This document shows, in pieces, positions 39,517 to 47,463 of a stretch of DNA of 64,000 nt. Every line of letters begins with the position of its first letter. Positions within the stretch are counted from its first letter, which is position 1. Position numbers and translations under genes: made by a program. Below the pieces are notes generated by a model, which saw only the letters and a list, made by a program, of their open reading frames with translations, was not told the origin of the DNA and did not search any database. The DNA lies in assembly GCF_000452705.1 (NCBI RefSeq), contig NZ_CP007014.1, positions 1,240,001 through 1,304,000 on the forward strand. The letters are read 5' to 3'. The DNA is from Pseudomonas syringae CC1557. Lineage in GTDB: Bacteria; Pseudomonadota; Gammaproteobacteria; Pseudomonadales; Pseudomonadaceae.

Positions 39517-39620
39517 CGGGTGTACTCCACAGTGAAATCTGTAATCAATCTGGCGCGCATTATCCCGCAAATCATCGTCAAGCAGTAACAGTGCGTTGTT
39601 TTTTGCGTTCAGCGGTTTTT

Positions 39621-39633
39621 TTAAGTATGCTTA
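39621..39633. promoter_or_regulatory. Candidate operator in the repressor promoter
   Basis: TTAAGTATGCTTA lies about 55 bases before the repressor start. The extended TTTTTAAGTATGCTTA is repeated exactly at 40773-40788. The half-sites AAG/CTT make it nearly palindromic. Binding by the neighbouring repressor is inferred. Confidence 0.55.
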
Positions 39634-39689
39634 GTTTTAGCCGGGCGTTTTCAGCGTCCCTATATTTCCTGCAGCGCCGAGCGAGCCCT

Positions 39690-40346
39690 ATGACCAGACA
39701 CGAACGTATTGCCAAGGCCATCGCCGCCAGCGGCAAGAAGAAGGGCGAAATCGCCGCGCAATGCGGGGTCGCCAACTCGGCGGTTACCCAGTGGATAAGC
39801 GGCGAGAGCAAGAGCCTGCGACCTGAGAATCTCTACGCGCTGGCCAGGGCCACCGGCTTTCGAGCCGAGTGGCTGGCCATTGGTGAAGGGCCCGAGAAGG
39901 CTCTAGAGTTCGACGCCAACGTTGCCTTGATCGATCAGCCGGAAATGTCCTTTCGCTATCCGGTGATCAGTTGGGTATCCGCCGGGTCGTGGGAGGAGGC
40001 TGTGCAGCCTTATCCCGATGGGTTCTCGGACCGCTATGAAATCTCCGACTACGACTCCAAAGGTCCGGCATTCTGGCTTGAGGTCAAGGGCGACTCGATG
40101 ACCGCGCCCACCGGCGTCAGCGTGCCTGAGGGGATGCTGATTCTTGTGGACACCGAAGCGGATGTTCAGCCTGGCAAACTGGTCATTGCCAAGCTGCCCG
40201 CCAGCAATGAGGCGACGTTCAAGAAGCTGGTCGAGGATGGTGGCACCCGTTATCTGAAGCCGCTTAACCCGGCGTACAAAATGATCGAGTGCGGCGCCGA
40301 CTGTCGCATTATCGGTGTCGCGGTAAGGATGACGGCCAGGCTGTAA
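39690..40346 (+). CDS. LexA-like XRE-family repressor with S24 peptidase domain, PrtR-like
   Basis: A 218-residue repressor. The XRE-type HTH (about residues 14-62, GEIAAQCGVANSAVTQWISG) is followed by the self-cleavage site Ala98-Gly99 (SWVSAGS) and the S24 catalytic pair, Ser136 in KGDSM and a Lys in ATFKKLV. It resembles PrtR, which holds down pyocin gene expression until RecA promotes its self-cleavage after DNA damage. ATG at 39690 follows a GAGC purine stretch. The shared 16-bp sequences at 39618 and 40773 are its likely operators. No prophage genes adjoin. Confidence 0.85.
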   Translation: MTRHERIAKAIAASGKKKGEIAAQCGVANSAVTQWISGESKSLRPENLYALARATGFRAEWLAIGEGPEKALEFDANVALIDQPEMSFRYPVISWVSAGSWEEAVQPYPDGFSDRYEISDYDSKGPAFWLEVKGDSMTAPTGVSVPEGMLILVDTEADVQPGKLVIAKLPASNEATFKKLVEDGGTRYLKPLNPAYKMIECGADCRIIGVAVRMTARL

Positions 40347-40437
40347 GCCTTGAGCTACAGGCGTTTTTAGAGCTTCTATCGATTGCCGGCACTGCGAAAC
40401 GTCATACGATCTGCTTGCCGGAATTCTGCGCCTGTAA

Positions 40438-40457
40438 TACTGTATTTATATACAGTA
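40438..40457 (+). promoter_or_regulatory. LexA-type SOS box upstream of the DUF1654 gene
   Basis: TACTGTATTTATATACAGTA contains CTGT-N8-ACAG, the gamma-proteobacterial LexA box, as an imperfect palindrome. Its end lies 17 bases before the ATG at 40475, which fits repression at the promoter. Binding by LexA is inferred from the match. Confidence 0.85.
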
Positions 40458-40474
40458 AAGCCTCGGAGGTCATC

Positions 40475-40726
40475 ATGGCTTACCACCCAGATTCTACGTC
40501 GAGCACGACCTCTTCCTACGAGTTGATCGGCAGACGTATTCAACGGCTGGTCTCGGCCCCGGACGTGCAGAAAATTCAGTGGGTCATCGTCACGCGCAAG
40601 GATGACGAGCCGCTGGACAGCTGGGACAGGGTGCTCCGGGAAATCGGAGAAACCGACGGAATTCAGGTCGACCGCCAGCAGGACGGGTCCATCCGGATTG
40701 GCTGGCAACGCTACATCGATAACTGA
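40475..40726 (+). CDS. DUF1654-family protein, LexA-box controlled
   Basis: An 83-residue protein of the DUF1654 family, found in Pseudomonas and often next to damage-induced prophage or pyocin regulators. The conserved core is SYELIGRRIQRLVSAPDVQKIQWVIV and the C-terminus is GWQRYIDN. It has no membrane segment or signal. The ATG at 40475 is preceded by CGGAGGTCATC (SD GGAGG). The LexA-type box just upstream makes it a probable SOS gene. It follows the repressor gene in the same direction, 128 bases later. Confidence 0.85.
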   Translation: MAYHPDSTSSTTSSYELIGRRIQRLVSAPDVQKIQWVIVTRKDDEPLDSWDRVLREIGETDGIQVDRQQDGSIRIGWQRYIDN

Positions 40727-40772
40727 GCATTGCGGATGACCGACGACCGGATGAATCAGTCGCTTGATTATA

Positions 40773-40796
40773 TTTTTAAGTATGCTTAAATTAAGC
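40773..40796 (+). promoter_or_regulatory. Second candidate repressor operator upstream of the holin-like gene
   Basis: TTTTTAAGTATGCTTA repeats exactly the sequence in front of the repressor gene. It continues into GCTTAAATTAAGC (40784-40796), a perfect 13-base palindrome. The holin-like start lies about 190 bases downstream. Confidence 0.55.
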
Positions 40797-40982
40797 TTCC
40801 TTGTTTAGTATTTCGATCGACATTTAATTGCAGCAACGCAAGGATGCGACAAGGGCATGGCGGCCCATGTGTCAGACCGGATGACTTCCATTCCTCTCTC
40901 CCTGCCGATTTTCCGGCAGACGTTAAGTACCTGAGTTTTTCTGTGTTCGAACGGCTGTTATCTCTTGGACGGAGTCAGGCTG

Positions 40983-41309
40983 ATGGATCTCTTGAACGGT
41001 TTGGCAGACAGAGGCGAATGGTTGGTGGCCGGCCTGGTTGGCGCGATCATCTCTGGCTGGTGGCACAAGACGGCGCTGCCCGACTGGCGCGCCTGGATGG
41101 TTTTTCTCGTCACAGGCGTGGCCTGCGCAGTGTTCCTCACCGGCATTGCCAGTGTTTACCTGGGCGTTGCCGAGCCTCGTAACATCACCGGTGTTGGCTT
41201 TCTGTTGGGCTCGTTTGGTGGCGCGCTGATCAGCGCAGTCAATCGGGCGTTATGGGCAGCAGACGTCTGGAAGTTTCTGATGGAGCTGATCAAAGGCAGG
41301 CTGGGCTGA
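40983..41309 (+). CDS. Holin-like small membrane protein
   Basis: A 108-residue protein with three hydrophobic stretches (WLVAGLVGAIISGWW, about 19-33; WMVFLVTGVACAVFLTGI, about 44-61; and GVGFLLGSFGGALISAV, about 75-91). The N-terminus is short and the C-terminus is positively charged. That layout fits a small phage/pyocin holin. The ATG at 40983 has GGAG upstream. The context (repressor, DUF1654 gene, shared operator) supports a holin role, but no endolysin, spanin or tail gene follows. Sequence similarity to a named holin cannot be checked here. Confidence 0.65.
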   Translation: MDLLNGLADRGEWLVAGLVGAIISGWWHKTALPDWRAWMVFLVTGVACAVFLTGIASVYLGVAEPRNITGVGFLLGSFGGALISAVNRALWAADVWKFLMELIKGRLG

Positions 41310-41320
41310 GCATGATCCGG

Positions 41321-41815
41321 TTACCGGCGGTCTTTGATCAGGTCGCCTGGAACCACATCGCCAGAACGCAGGATGCGCACATTGTGGTGAAACAGAATGC
41401 CAGTCTTGAGCTTGCCCTCAAGCTGGTAATGGATGGTCTGATCAGGCTTCTTCAGCAGTTTGGCGATGTATCTGGCGTGCTGCCACAGGTTGGTCCGGAC
41501 GGATATCAGCAGGGTTTTCCGACTGTCGCCGTCGACAAAAAACCAGTCGCTGGATGTGCCCTCGGCCAGCATTTCCTCATTCAGCATGATTTTGTAATTC
41601 AGGCCGCGCACCAGCAGTCGTGAGTCATTGGGATTATCGACTTCGAAATACAGTTTGAAATCCTGATGCGTCAGCCGGGCCTTGATCACCTCGACTTTCA
41701 GCAGGTGCACTTCCGGGTCCTGAACGCTGTCAAAGTTCAGTAACGAGCATCCGCTCAGCCCCAACATGACCAACGCAAGGCTTATGAATCTTGTAATGTG
41801 CGCCTGAAAAGACAT
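41321..41815 (-). CDS. LEA2/WHy-domain lipoprotein
   Basis: A 164-residue lipoprotein. The signal peptide with LSGC lipobox (about residue 23) is followed by a beta-rich LEA14/WHy-like domain (DFKLYFEVDNPNDSRLLVRGLNYKI). The family occurs in Pseudomonas envelopes and is linked to dehydration or desiccation stress in general terms. Start ATG at 41815 chosen to begin the signal. It converges with the holin-like gene. Function here is unproven. Confidence 0.8.
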   Translation of the reverse strand: MSFQAHITRFISLALVMLGLSGCSLLNFDSVQDPEVHLLKVEVIKARLTHQDFKLYFEVDNPNDSRLLVRGLNYKIMLNEEMLAEGTSSDWFFVDGDSRKTLLISVRTNLWQHARYIAKLLKKPDQTIHYQLEGKLKTGILFHHNVRILRSGDVVPGDLIKDRR

Positions 41816-41927
41816 GGATGTGCTCCGTTTGAAGTCCGAGTCTAACAACTCGACGGCCACGGGTAACGCGCTTGTTGCGCGGTCTGACGCTACGCCATAC
41901 TTTTATTGACGTACCAATGGTGTCTCC

Positions 41928-42491
41928 ATGAATCTCTACGAAATCGTCTTCAGCGCCGAACTGGTCGCTGGAGCCCAGCCCGAGAAGGTCAGGGCCAACC
42001 TCGGCAAGCTGTTCCAGGCGGATGCCGAGCGCCTTGAATTGTTGTTCTCCGGACGTCGACTGGTCCTCAAAAATAATCTCGACGCGGCGACTGCCGAGAA
42101 ATACCGCGCCACTCTGGAACGGGCGGGTGCGCGGGTTCACGTTGTGGAAATGCTTACCGAACCGGACGAGCCGCCGCACATGGAAGAGGTCGAGCTGGCG
42201 CCGCCGCCTGACGCACCGACCTGGGTGCGCAAGTCTGCGCAGAGCCAGGCCCGTCTGCAGATCAAGCCACGCGATGTTTACATGGCAGCCTTCGTGGACG
42301 TCGATGCCCCGGATTATTCGGTCGCCGAAGCGGGTGCTGACCTGGTGCCTGCACAGCCTCAGCCGGTTGCGCCGGCACTGGACCTCTCCCGATTGAGCCT
42401 GGCACCGGTGGGCAGCGATATGGGCCAGGCCGAAAAGCCTGCGGCGCAGGCGGCGCCTGATACCTCGCGTTTGCGCGTCATCCCCGAATAA
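41928..42491 (+). CDS. Conserved hypothetical protein with small N-terminal alpha/beta domain
   Basis: A 187-residue soluble protein. About residues 1-75 form a compact domain (YEIVFSAELVAGAQPEKV... RATLERAGARVHVVEM). The remainder is a long low-complexity Pro/Ala/Asp-rich tail without clear fold. I do not recognise a family with confidence. The start ATG at 41928 lies in a good context. It is not in an operon with its neighbours. A regulatory or scaffold role is possible, but nothing in the sequence shows it. Confidence 0.65.
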   Translation: MNLYEIVFSAELVAGAQPEKVRANLGKLFQADAERLELLFSGRRLVLKNNLDAATAEKYRATLERAGARVHVVEMLTEPDEPPHMEEVELAPPPDAPTWVRKSAQSQARLQIKPRDVYMAAFVDVDAPDYSVAEAGADLVPAQPQPVAPALDLSRLSLAPVGSDMGQAEKPAAQAAPDTSRLRVIPE

Positions 42492-42602
42492 ACGCCCGCG
42501 ACATCCGAAACCTGAAACGGAATTATTTTCAATCAGCCCTGTTACTTTTTACGGTTCACTCGGCTAACAGGCATTGAGAAATATTCCATCAGGAGTTGCC
42601 CG

Positions 42603-45037
42603 ATGTCCCGCTCGTTAGACACCTTGCTGCGCCCCAGTCTGTTGGCCATGACCATTGCCTTTTGCTCGCCTCTGGTCAGCCCGTTGCTGATGGCTGCGCA
42701 ACAGGCTGGTGTGGTTGCCTACGTCTGCCCGCTGCACCGCTGGCAACTACGCTGAATCAGATCGCCAGCCAGGGCGGCCTTGCGCTAAGCCTCGATCCGG
42801 CGCTGGCCGCTGGCAAGACAAGCGCGCCCGTGAAAGGGAATTTCGACGCGGCGACAGCATTGCGCGAGGCGCTGCGTGGCAGTGGATTGCAACTGACGCA
42901 AAGCAGCGCCGGGACCTACACCCTGATGGCCATGGAGCAGGGCGCGTTGAACCTGTCCGACGTCAACATCAACGCCAGCAGCGCCCCCGCCGAAGGTTCG
43001 GAAGCGGCGGGTTATCGCAGCGAGAACATCAGCAGTGTCGGTGCGCTGGGTGGCATGAAGCTTCAGGACGCGCCGTATTCCATCAGCGTGACGCCTCAGG
43101 CCTTACTGAAAAACATCCAGGCCACTTCGCTGGACGACGTGATCAAGCACAATCCGTTCACCCAGATGTATTCGCCGACCAGTGCCGGTTATGCGAGCGC
43201 CGTCAATATTCGTGGGTTCAGCAGCGCGGGCAGTCTGAACATTGCCAACGATGGCCTGCGTTTCTCCAACGGGGCTGACGGCAGCAATTATCTGGAAGAA
43301 ATGGAACAGCTGGAAATAATTACCGGCCTGACCGGCTTTCTGTACGGCCCTGCGTCGCCGGGCGGGCTGGTCAACTATGTGATCAAGCGACCGACCTACG
43401 AGCGTTACAGCAGCGTGACCCTGGGCAATGCCGGTGGCGAGAATTACTACCTGCATGGCGACTTCGGCGGACCGATCGACAGTGAAGGTACATTCGCCTA
43501 TCGCCTCAATGTGCTGACCCAGGATGGCGAAACTGCTATCGACCTGAACAAGCGTCGTCGCGAGATGATTTCCCTGGCACTGGACTGGAACGTGTCCGAT
43601 GACCTGCTGGTGCAGTTCGACGCGTCGCACAAGAAGACCGAAATACGCGGCCTGACCAGCTACTGGTATTTCAATGACCAATCGTTGCGCCCCAGTGCTG
43701 CGTCGCTGGACAACGACAAACTCTATAGCCAGAAGTGGTCGTTCTCCGATTATGAGTCTGACAAGGCGGGCGTACGTGCCAAGTGGCGCTTGAACGACAC
43801 CTTCACCTTGCGCGCGGCCTTTGCCGCCCAGCAGTACACCTCGGAAAACACCTACACCGGCCCCACGGTTTCCAGTGCAGGTCTCTACTCGCAGCCGCTG
43901 TACGCGTTCGCCCCGATCGAAACCGAGGAAAAGACCGGCTCGCTGTTTCTGGATGCTGCGTTCGATACCGGCTTCCTCGGCCATAAAGTCACGATGGGCT
44001 ATCAGGGCAACACCTCGCGCCAGAAACAGTACGAGGACCACATCCCGTACACGCCTGATCAGCCTGGTCCGCAATACACCTCGCCTGTGGGCACGATCCC
44101 GCTGGATCAGACGCCTCAGGTCGGCAAGCCCTCGTACTCGATTGGCCACGGCGATCAGCGTCTGGCCAATAGCACCGAGAGCAACAACTTCCTGATCGGT
44201 GACGTCATTACTTTCAATGAGCAGTGGTCGGCGATCCTTGGTGTGACCAACACGCAGATCAAGACCTACGCCAACGAGTTCGTCTACGCCAGAGCGTTCG
44301 GCTCGGCGGAAACCGAGACCACCTACAACGAGAGCAAAACCTCGCCGAACCTCTCGCTGGTCTACAAGCCACTGCCGTGGCTGACCACCTATGCGACTTA
44401 TATAGAAGGTCTGCAATCGGGAGGCATCGCGCCAAGCGGTACGGCCAATGCCGGTCAGGCCTTTGCGCCTGAAGTCAGCGAGCAATACGAAATCGGTGCC
44501 AAGGCCACTGTGGGCGAAACGCTGTTTACCCTCGCGCTGTTCAACATCGAGAAGCCGAACGGCTACACCACGGGCGGCAACGTTTACGTGGTTGACGGGC
44601 GTCAGGAAAACAACGGGCTGGAGTTCAGCGTTACCGGCAAGGTCATTCCGGAACTGACTCTGGTCGGCGGCTTCACCTTGCTGGACCCGAAGATCAAGAA
44701 AACCGGCGTCGCGGCAGATGAAGGCAATGTGCCGACCAACGTCGCCAAACAACTGGCCAAGGTCTATGCCGAATACGACATCAACCAGGTGCCAGGCCTG
44801 GCCATGACCGGCGGTGCGTTCTATACCGGCAAGCAATACACCGACCAGAGCAACGAAAACGACCTGCCGTCGTTCACCACCTTTGACGCCGGGGCCCGCT
44901 ACCGCATGCGCGTTTCAGAAAACGATCTGACCTTGCGAGTCAACGTCAGCAACCTGGGCAACAAGGAATACTGGCTCAACAGCAGCTACCTGGGCGACCC
45001 GCGCACCGTCGCTTTCTCGGCACAGCTGGAGTTCTGA
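42603..45037 (+). pseudogene. TonB-dependent siderophore receptor interrupted by a frameshift
   Basis: An outer-membrane receptor gene of about 811 codons. An ATG at 42603 with AGGAG upstream starts a signal peptide (LLAMTIAFCSPLVSPLLMAA) that reads into LPAAPLATTLNQ only if one base is added near 42723. After that, the secretin/TonB N-terminal (STN) domain, plug and beta-barrel read openly to a C-terminal Phe (SAQLEF). The receptor is probably for a ferric siderophore of the FpvA/ferrioxamine type. The frameshift either breaks it or is a sequencing error. The STN domain suggests control by an anti-sigma factor not seen here. Confidence 0.75.
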
Positions 45038-45069
45038 TCGCGGCATTACGCCGACCTGACTGCTGAAGC

Positions 45070-45150
45070 GTGAGGAACGAGAGTCCCGACTATCGTAAGT
45101 CGCTCCGCGTCGTATGCTGTTCTGGACGCTCTGCGTCCGATGTTGAGTTG
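45070..45150. repeat. REP-like unit downstream of the receptor gene
   Basis: The GACTATCGT boundary (45088-45096) is followed by GGACGC-TCT-GCGTCC (45124-45138), identical to the hairpin in the 28 kb element. A gene-free 141-base gap lies between the receptor and the YchJ gene. Confidence 0.65.
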
Positions 45151-45178
45151 GGCAGTGCGGTTCTGGGTTGGGACTCAG

Positions 45179-45652
45179 TCAAACTACATACCCGGAGCAA
45201 CACTTCTTGAATTTCTGCTCACTGCCACACGGGCACGCATCGTTGCGGCTGGCTTTCAGCGGAACGGTGGAGTCGATGAAATACCAGCGGCCCTGATTCT
45301 GCACGAACGACGAGCGCTCCTTGTGGCTGTGTTCGCCGTTGCCATCGTGCCAACGAGCAGTGAAGGTCACAAACGCATGCTCAGGCTTGCCGCCGAACAC
45401 CTCCGCGCTTTCCACCTCCAGCCCCAGCCAGGTGCTTTGCGCACTCCACTGGGCGATGGCTTCACGGTCCAGTGCGCTTTGCTGCACCGGCAGCGTGGTC
45501 TGCACCAGATAATCGGTCAGCCCCAGCACATAAGCGCTGTAACGCGAGCGCATCAGCTTTTCCGCGCACGGCGCAGGCTGGCCAGCGTGATAGCGGCCGC
45601 AGCAGGCCAACAACAGATCGCCGTTGCCGCACGGGCAAATAGCACTACTCAT
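45179..45652 (-). CDS. YchJ-family SEC-C protein (UPF0225)
   Basis: A 157-residue protein with two Cys-rich zinc-binding ends: [14 protein letters not shown] at the N-terminus and [13 protein letters not shown] at the C-terminus. A NTF2-like domain with [16 protein letters not shown] lies between them. The family is conserved, of unknown function. It is 3 bases away from the DUF6231 gene and probably in one transcript with it. Confidence 0.9.
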   Translation of the reverse strand: MSSAICPCGNGDLLLACCGRYHAGQPAPCAEKLMRSRYSAYVLGLTDYLVQTTLPVQQSALDREAIAQWSAQSTWLGLEVESAEVFGGKPEHAFVTFTARWHDGNGEHSHKERSSFVQNQGRWYFIDSTVPLKASRNDACPCGSEQKFKKCCSGYVV

Positions 45653-45655
45653 GAT

Positions 45656-46153
45656 TCACCACCAGTATTTTCCAAAATTCTCCGGGTTGGCCCAGTACTT
45701 CGCGTTCAGCCAGTCGGGCACCTGTTTGTATTCGCGCAAATCGTAGGTGAACAGATTCATCACCTGTTCGTCGCGGGCAAAGCGTTCGCTGGATTGCAGG
45801 GCCAGCGAGAAGAAGTCAGTCTCCTGCCAGTCGCAAGCCTGCAAATCGGCCAGGACCGCGATGCGGCTGGCGTTCAGGTTGCGGATACCGCCCAGCAACT
45901 CAAGCCCAATGCGCTTGGGGATGTGTTCCAGGCAGTCGACCACCAATGCCAGATCGAAGCGTTGCGCGGCCAGATGCGCAGGCAGCGTACCGGGTTCCGC
46001 CAGCGCCACAGTGGTGTGTGGATGTGCGTCCTGGAAGGCTTGCAACGCAGGAAAGGCGTGCGCCCCGATTACCAGCAGGCGTTCGGGTGCATAAAGATCG
46101 AGCAGGGCAGCCAGCGCTTGCTGAGGTGTGCGGGTGGAATAGCCGACGGTCAT
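45656..46153 (-). CDS. DUF6231-family protein
   Basis: A 165-residue Pseudomonas protein with a Rossmann-like outline (LLVIGAHAFPALQAF near residue 27; FDLALVVDCLEHI near residue 65), similar to SAM-dependent methyltransferases but without their full motifs. The C-terminus ends in aromatic YWANPENFGKYWW. Function unknown. It is coupled to the YchJ gene. Confidence 0.75.
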   Translation of the reverse strand: MTVGYSTRTPQQALAALLDLYAPERLLVIGAHAFPALQAFQDAHPHTTVALAEPGTLPAHLAAQRFDLALVVDCLEHIPKRIGLELLGGIRNLNASRIAVLADLQACDWQETDFFSLALQSSERFARDEQVMNLFTYDLREYKQVPDWLNAKYWANPENFGKYWW

Positions 46154-46370
46154 CGAAAGTCCTCTGGTTGACTGGCAAGACTAGCCTGCCGAGCCGGCTC
46201 TGAACAGCCGCCAGCCTGCGCGTTGACAACCTCTTATTAAGGATAACGATCTATGCTTTATCTTTTTCAATTCACTGCTGGCATATTCGCTGAACAGCAC
46301 GTCTACTGTGCGGCGACGAAAAGCATGCGCAGACTTCGCTTTCGGAACAGATCATGACAAGGGGCAGGCG

Positions 46371-46646
46371 ATGAAGGTGTTTTGGGGGCTGGGAAAGATC
46401 TTGGTGCTGGGCTTCTGGCTGGTGGTGCTGGCCAATGCGCTGATTGAAGCGCCCAGCCCGTTCGGCGTGATGATCGACATGGCGGGCGCAGTCCTGCTGC
46501 TGACTCATCTGCTGGAACTGATTCTGTTCAACGGCAGCCTGCGCGGTCGTCGGCATCCGTGGCGCGACCGGGGCAAAATCATCCTGTTCGGCATCTTCCA
46601 TCTGCAATCCATCAGCCGTTCGGCTTCGGGGCACTCTCATGCGTAA
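46371..46646 (+). CDS. DUF1145-family membrane protein
   Basis: A 91-residue protein with two hydrophobic stretches near the N-terminus (VFWGLGKILVLGFWLVVLANALI and FGVMIDMAGAVLLLTHLLELILF), and a basic tail. It is a small inner-membrane protein of unknown function. The ATG at 46371 has GGGG upstream. Its stop overlaps the next gene by 8 bases. Confidence 0.75.
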   Translation: MKVFWGLGKILVLGFWLVVLANALIEAPSPFGVMIDMAGAVLLLTHLLELILFNGSLRGRRHPWRDRGKIILFGIFHLQSISRSASGHSHA

Positions 46647-47397
46647 TCTCGTTCTGCTGGCGGCACTGTTCAGCCCTTTGGCCATGGCACAGGCAATTAT
46701 TGTCGCGCCGCACTCGCTGATGCGCCTGCCCGGCAACAGCAGCGTCCTGCAACTGGATCGCCTTGAAGTGTCCGATTACGGCACCTTGTTGATCCCGGCC
46801 AATATCGACGACGTGAAAATCGGTGAGCTGGTATTGGGACACGAAGCGCGTATTGCCATCGTTCCTGGCGTGCAGGCCTTCAATATGATCGTGACGCACG
46901 GTGAGTTCGGCACCGGCAGCCAGATCACGGCGCGTGGCGCACCGGGCACGTTCGAGAAGCCGGCGCTGCCTGGTCGCAACCTGACCGTGCGCCTGCAAAA
47001 CCTCAACGCGGAAGAATTATCGATCGACGCACGCGGCGGCGCAGGCAGCCCGGGTTATGTCGGCCTGGATGGCGGCTACGGCGAACAACCGGGCTGTATC
47101 TGGGGGCAGGCTGGACATGGCTACGATGGTCAAAATGGCAGCACCGGCCGGGACGGCGCGGCGGGCGCTCAGGTGCGCCTGGAGTTGCCGCAGAGTTTCC
47201 CGACTGATCGCATCAAGGTGAACGTTGCCGGCGGTGCGGCCGGCAAAGGCGGCGAGGGTGGCAAGGCCGGTAAAGGCGGACTGTCCAAAGGCTGTTTCGT
47301 GTACCGCGCTGATGGCGGCAAGGCCGGTAAAGAGGGCGAGCCTGGCCAGCCGGGTGTTGCCGGTCCTGCGGGCGCGTTGATTCTGCAACGCCTGTAA
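46639..47397 (+). CDS. Secreted protein with collagen-like Gly-X-Y repeats
   Basis: A 252-residue exported protein. The signal peptide MRNLVLLAALFSPLAMA precedes a beta-rich domain (about residues 20-125). The second half is glycine-rich, with Gly-X-Y triplets from about 133-170 and again about 205-245 (GGEGGKAGKGG, GEPGQPGVAGPAG). The triplets are imperfect and may form a short collagen-like rod or a Gly-rich coil. It overlaps the DUF1145 gene by 8 bases. Two Cys (in GCIWG and GCFVYR) may form a disulfide. Function unknown. Confidence 0.7.
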   Translation: MRNLVLLAALFSPLAMAQAIIVAPHSLMRLPGNSSVLQLDRLEVSDYGTLLIPANIDDVKIGELVLGHEARIAIVPGVQAFNMIVTHGEFGTGSQITARGAPGTFEKPALPGRNLTVRLQNLNAEELSIDARGGAGSPGYVGLDGGYGEQPGCIWGQAGHGYDGQNGSTGRDGAAGAQVRLELPQSFPTDRIKVNVAGGAAGKGGEGGKAGKGGLSKGCFVYRADGGKAGKEGEPGQPGVAGPAGALILQRL

Positions 47398-47407
47398 GCC
47401 TCAAGAC

Positions 47408-47444
47408 ACTGTCCGGATCGGGCGCAAGGCCCTGTTCCGGACAG
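47408..47444. terminator. Bidirectional terminator between two convergent genes
   Basis: ACTGTCCGGA and TCCGGACAGT pair perfectly (10 bp), enclosing an inner GGGC/GCCC stem. It lies between the collagen-like gene (plus) and the NUP gene (minus). No strong T run is present. Confidence 0.65.
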
Positions 47445-47463
47445 TCGTCACAACGTCACGTTT

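Noticed and set aside
40844-41182. 112-codon frame overlapping the holin-like gene
   Set aside because: It is out of frame with the hydrophobic segments. Its residues are Arg-rich and irregular, so it is a shadow.
42515-42560. Fur box upstream of the TonB receptor
   Set aside because: The AATTATTTTCAATC stretch is AT-rich but does not match a 19-bp Fur consensus well enough to call.
42596-42602. TTG start that would make the TonB receptor a single open frame
   Set aside because: The resulting N-terminus (MPDVPLVRHLAAPQ) has no signal peptide, whereas the ATG at 42603 has a ribosome site and a signal in the other frame.
43103-44836. 577-codon minus-strand frame inside the TonB receptor gene
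   Set aside because: The plus-strand receptor sequence is clear on both sides and continuous through this interval. The antisense frame has no features of a protein.
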